Shown in pieces: positions 5,188 to 5,217 of a stretch of DNA of 5,217 bases (positions are counted from its first letter, which is position 1; every line of letters starts with the position of its first letter). The position numbers and the translations under genes are program-made. This DNA comes from Dehalococcoidia bacterium (GTDB taxonomy: Bacteria; Chloroflexota; Dehalococcoidia; GIF9; AB-539-J10). The notes beneath the pieces were generated by a model that made no database searches, had not been told where the DNA came from, and saw only the letters and a list, made by a program, of their open reading frames with translations. The stretch is taken from assembly GCA_030603265.1 (NCBI GenBank), contig JAUVYD010000125.1, positions 1 to 5,217 of the forward strand. The letters run 5' to 3'.

Positions 5188-5216
5188 TTGTGTCGCAACC
5201 GTCGTAACGCTACAAT
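5188..5216 (+). promoter_or_regulatory. Possible promoter pointing out of the right end
   Basis: TTGTGT (5188-5193), a 17-base spacer and TACAAT (5211-5216) form a promoter-like pair with a strong -10 and a partial -35. It would drive a plus-strand gene beyond the window, divergent from uppS. The gene is not visible, so the call rests on the boxes alone. Confidence 0.4.
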
Positions 5217-5217
5217 A

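Noticed and set aside
4725..5207. Plus-strand frames through the repeats and the uppS leader
   Set aside because: They run through duplicated hairpin repeats and antisense uppS, and their translations contain the repeat twice in different frames.

Overview
The window is a fairly GC-rich stretch of bacterial chromosome. The right half carries the lipid-carrier gene uppS followed by three co-directional genes ending in a Memo-family gene (amrB). The left half carries an accessory block with the tail of a Fic gene and a small toxin-antitoxin-like cluster. The gene set, and the GC-rich hairpin repeats between genes, would fit an uncultured or environmental lineage such as Chloroflexota (Dehalococcoidia-like). 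That assignment is a guess from gene style; no marker here proves it.

Layout. Positions 1-401 (+) hold the C-terminal part of a Fic-family protein. Positions 402-804 have no convincing gene. A consensus-like promoter (805-833) overlaps a near-perfect palindrome (824-839). It precedes three closely spaced plus-strand genes: a small DUF3467-like protein (863-1192), a HicB-like putative antitoxin with a long low-complexity N-terminus (1224-1676) and a HicA-like putative toxin (1704-1976). Their gaps are about 30 bases, each start has a ribosome binding site, and they look like one operon. A 172-base segment (1973-2144) bounded by a 16-base inverted repeat follows. It includes the stop codons of both convergent genes and carries a hairpin at its right end.

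The minus strand from 4782 down to 2141 is a second operon: uppS, a small four-cysteine protein, a 225-residue protein of unknown family and amrB. The last three are joined by start/stop overlaps (GTGA, then TGATG), so their translation is probably coupled. A good promoter (4857-4852 for its -10 box) lies about 70 bases upstream of uppS. The region right of uppS (4880-5217) is non-coding and holds two identical 40-base copies of a hairpin-forming repeat. A promoter-like sequence at the very end of the window points out of it.

Functionally, the right operon joins cell-wall lipid carrier synthesis to a poorly understood module (four-cysteine protein, unknown protein, Memo-family protein). The left cluster looks like a self-regulating toxin-antitoxin locus with an unusual third component. 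The two most novel-looking items are that three-gene cluster and the uncharacterised pair between uppS and amrB.
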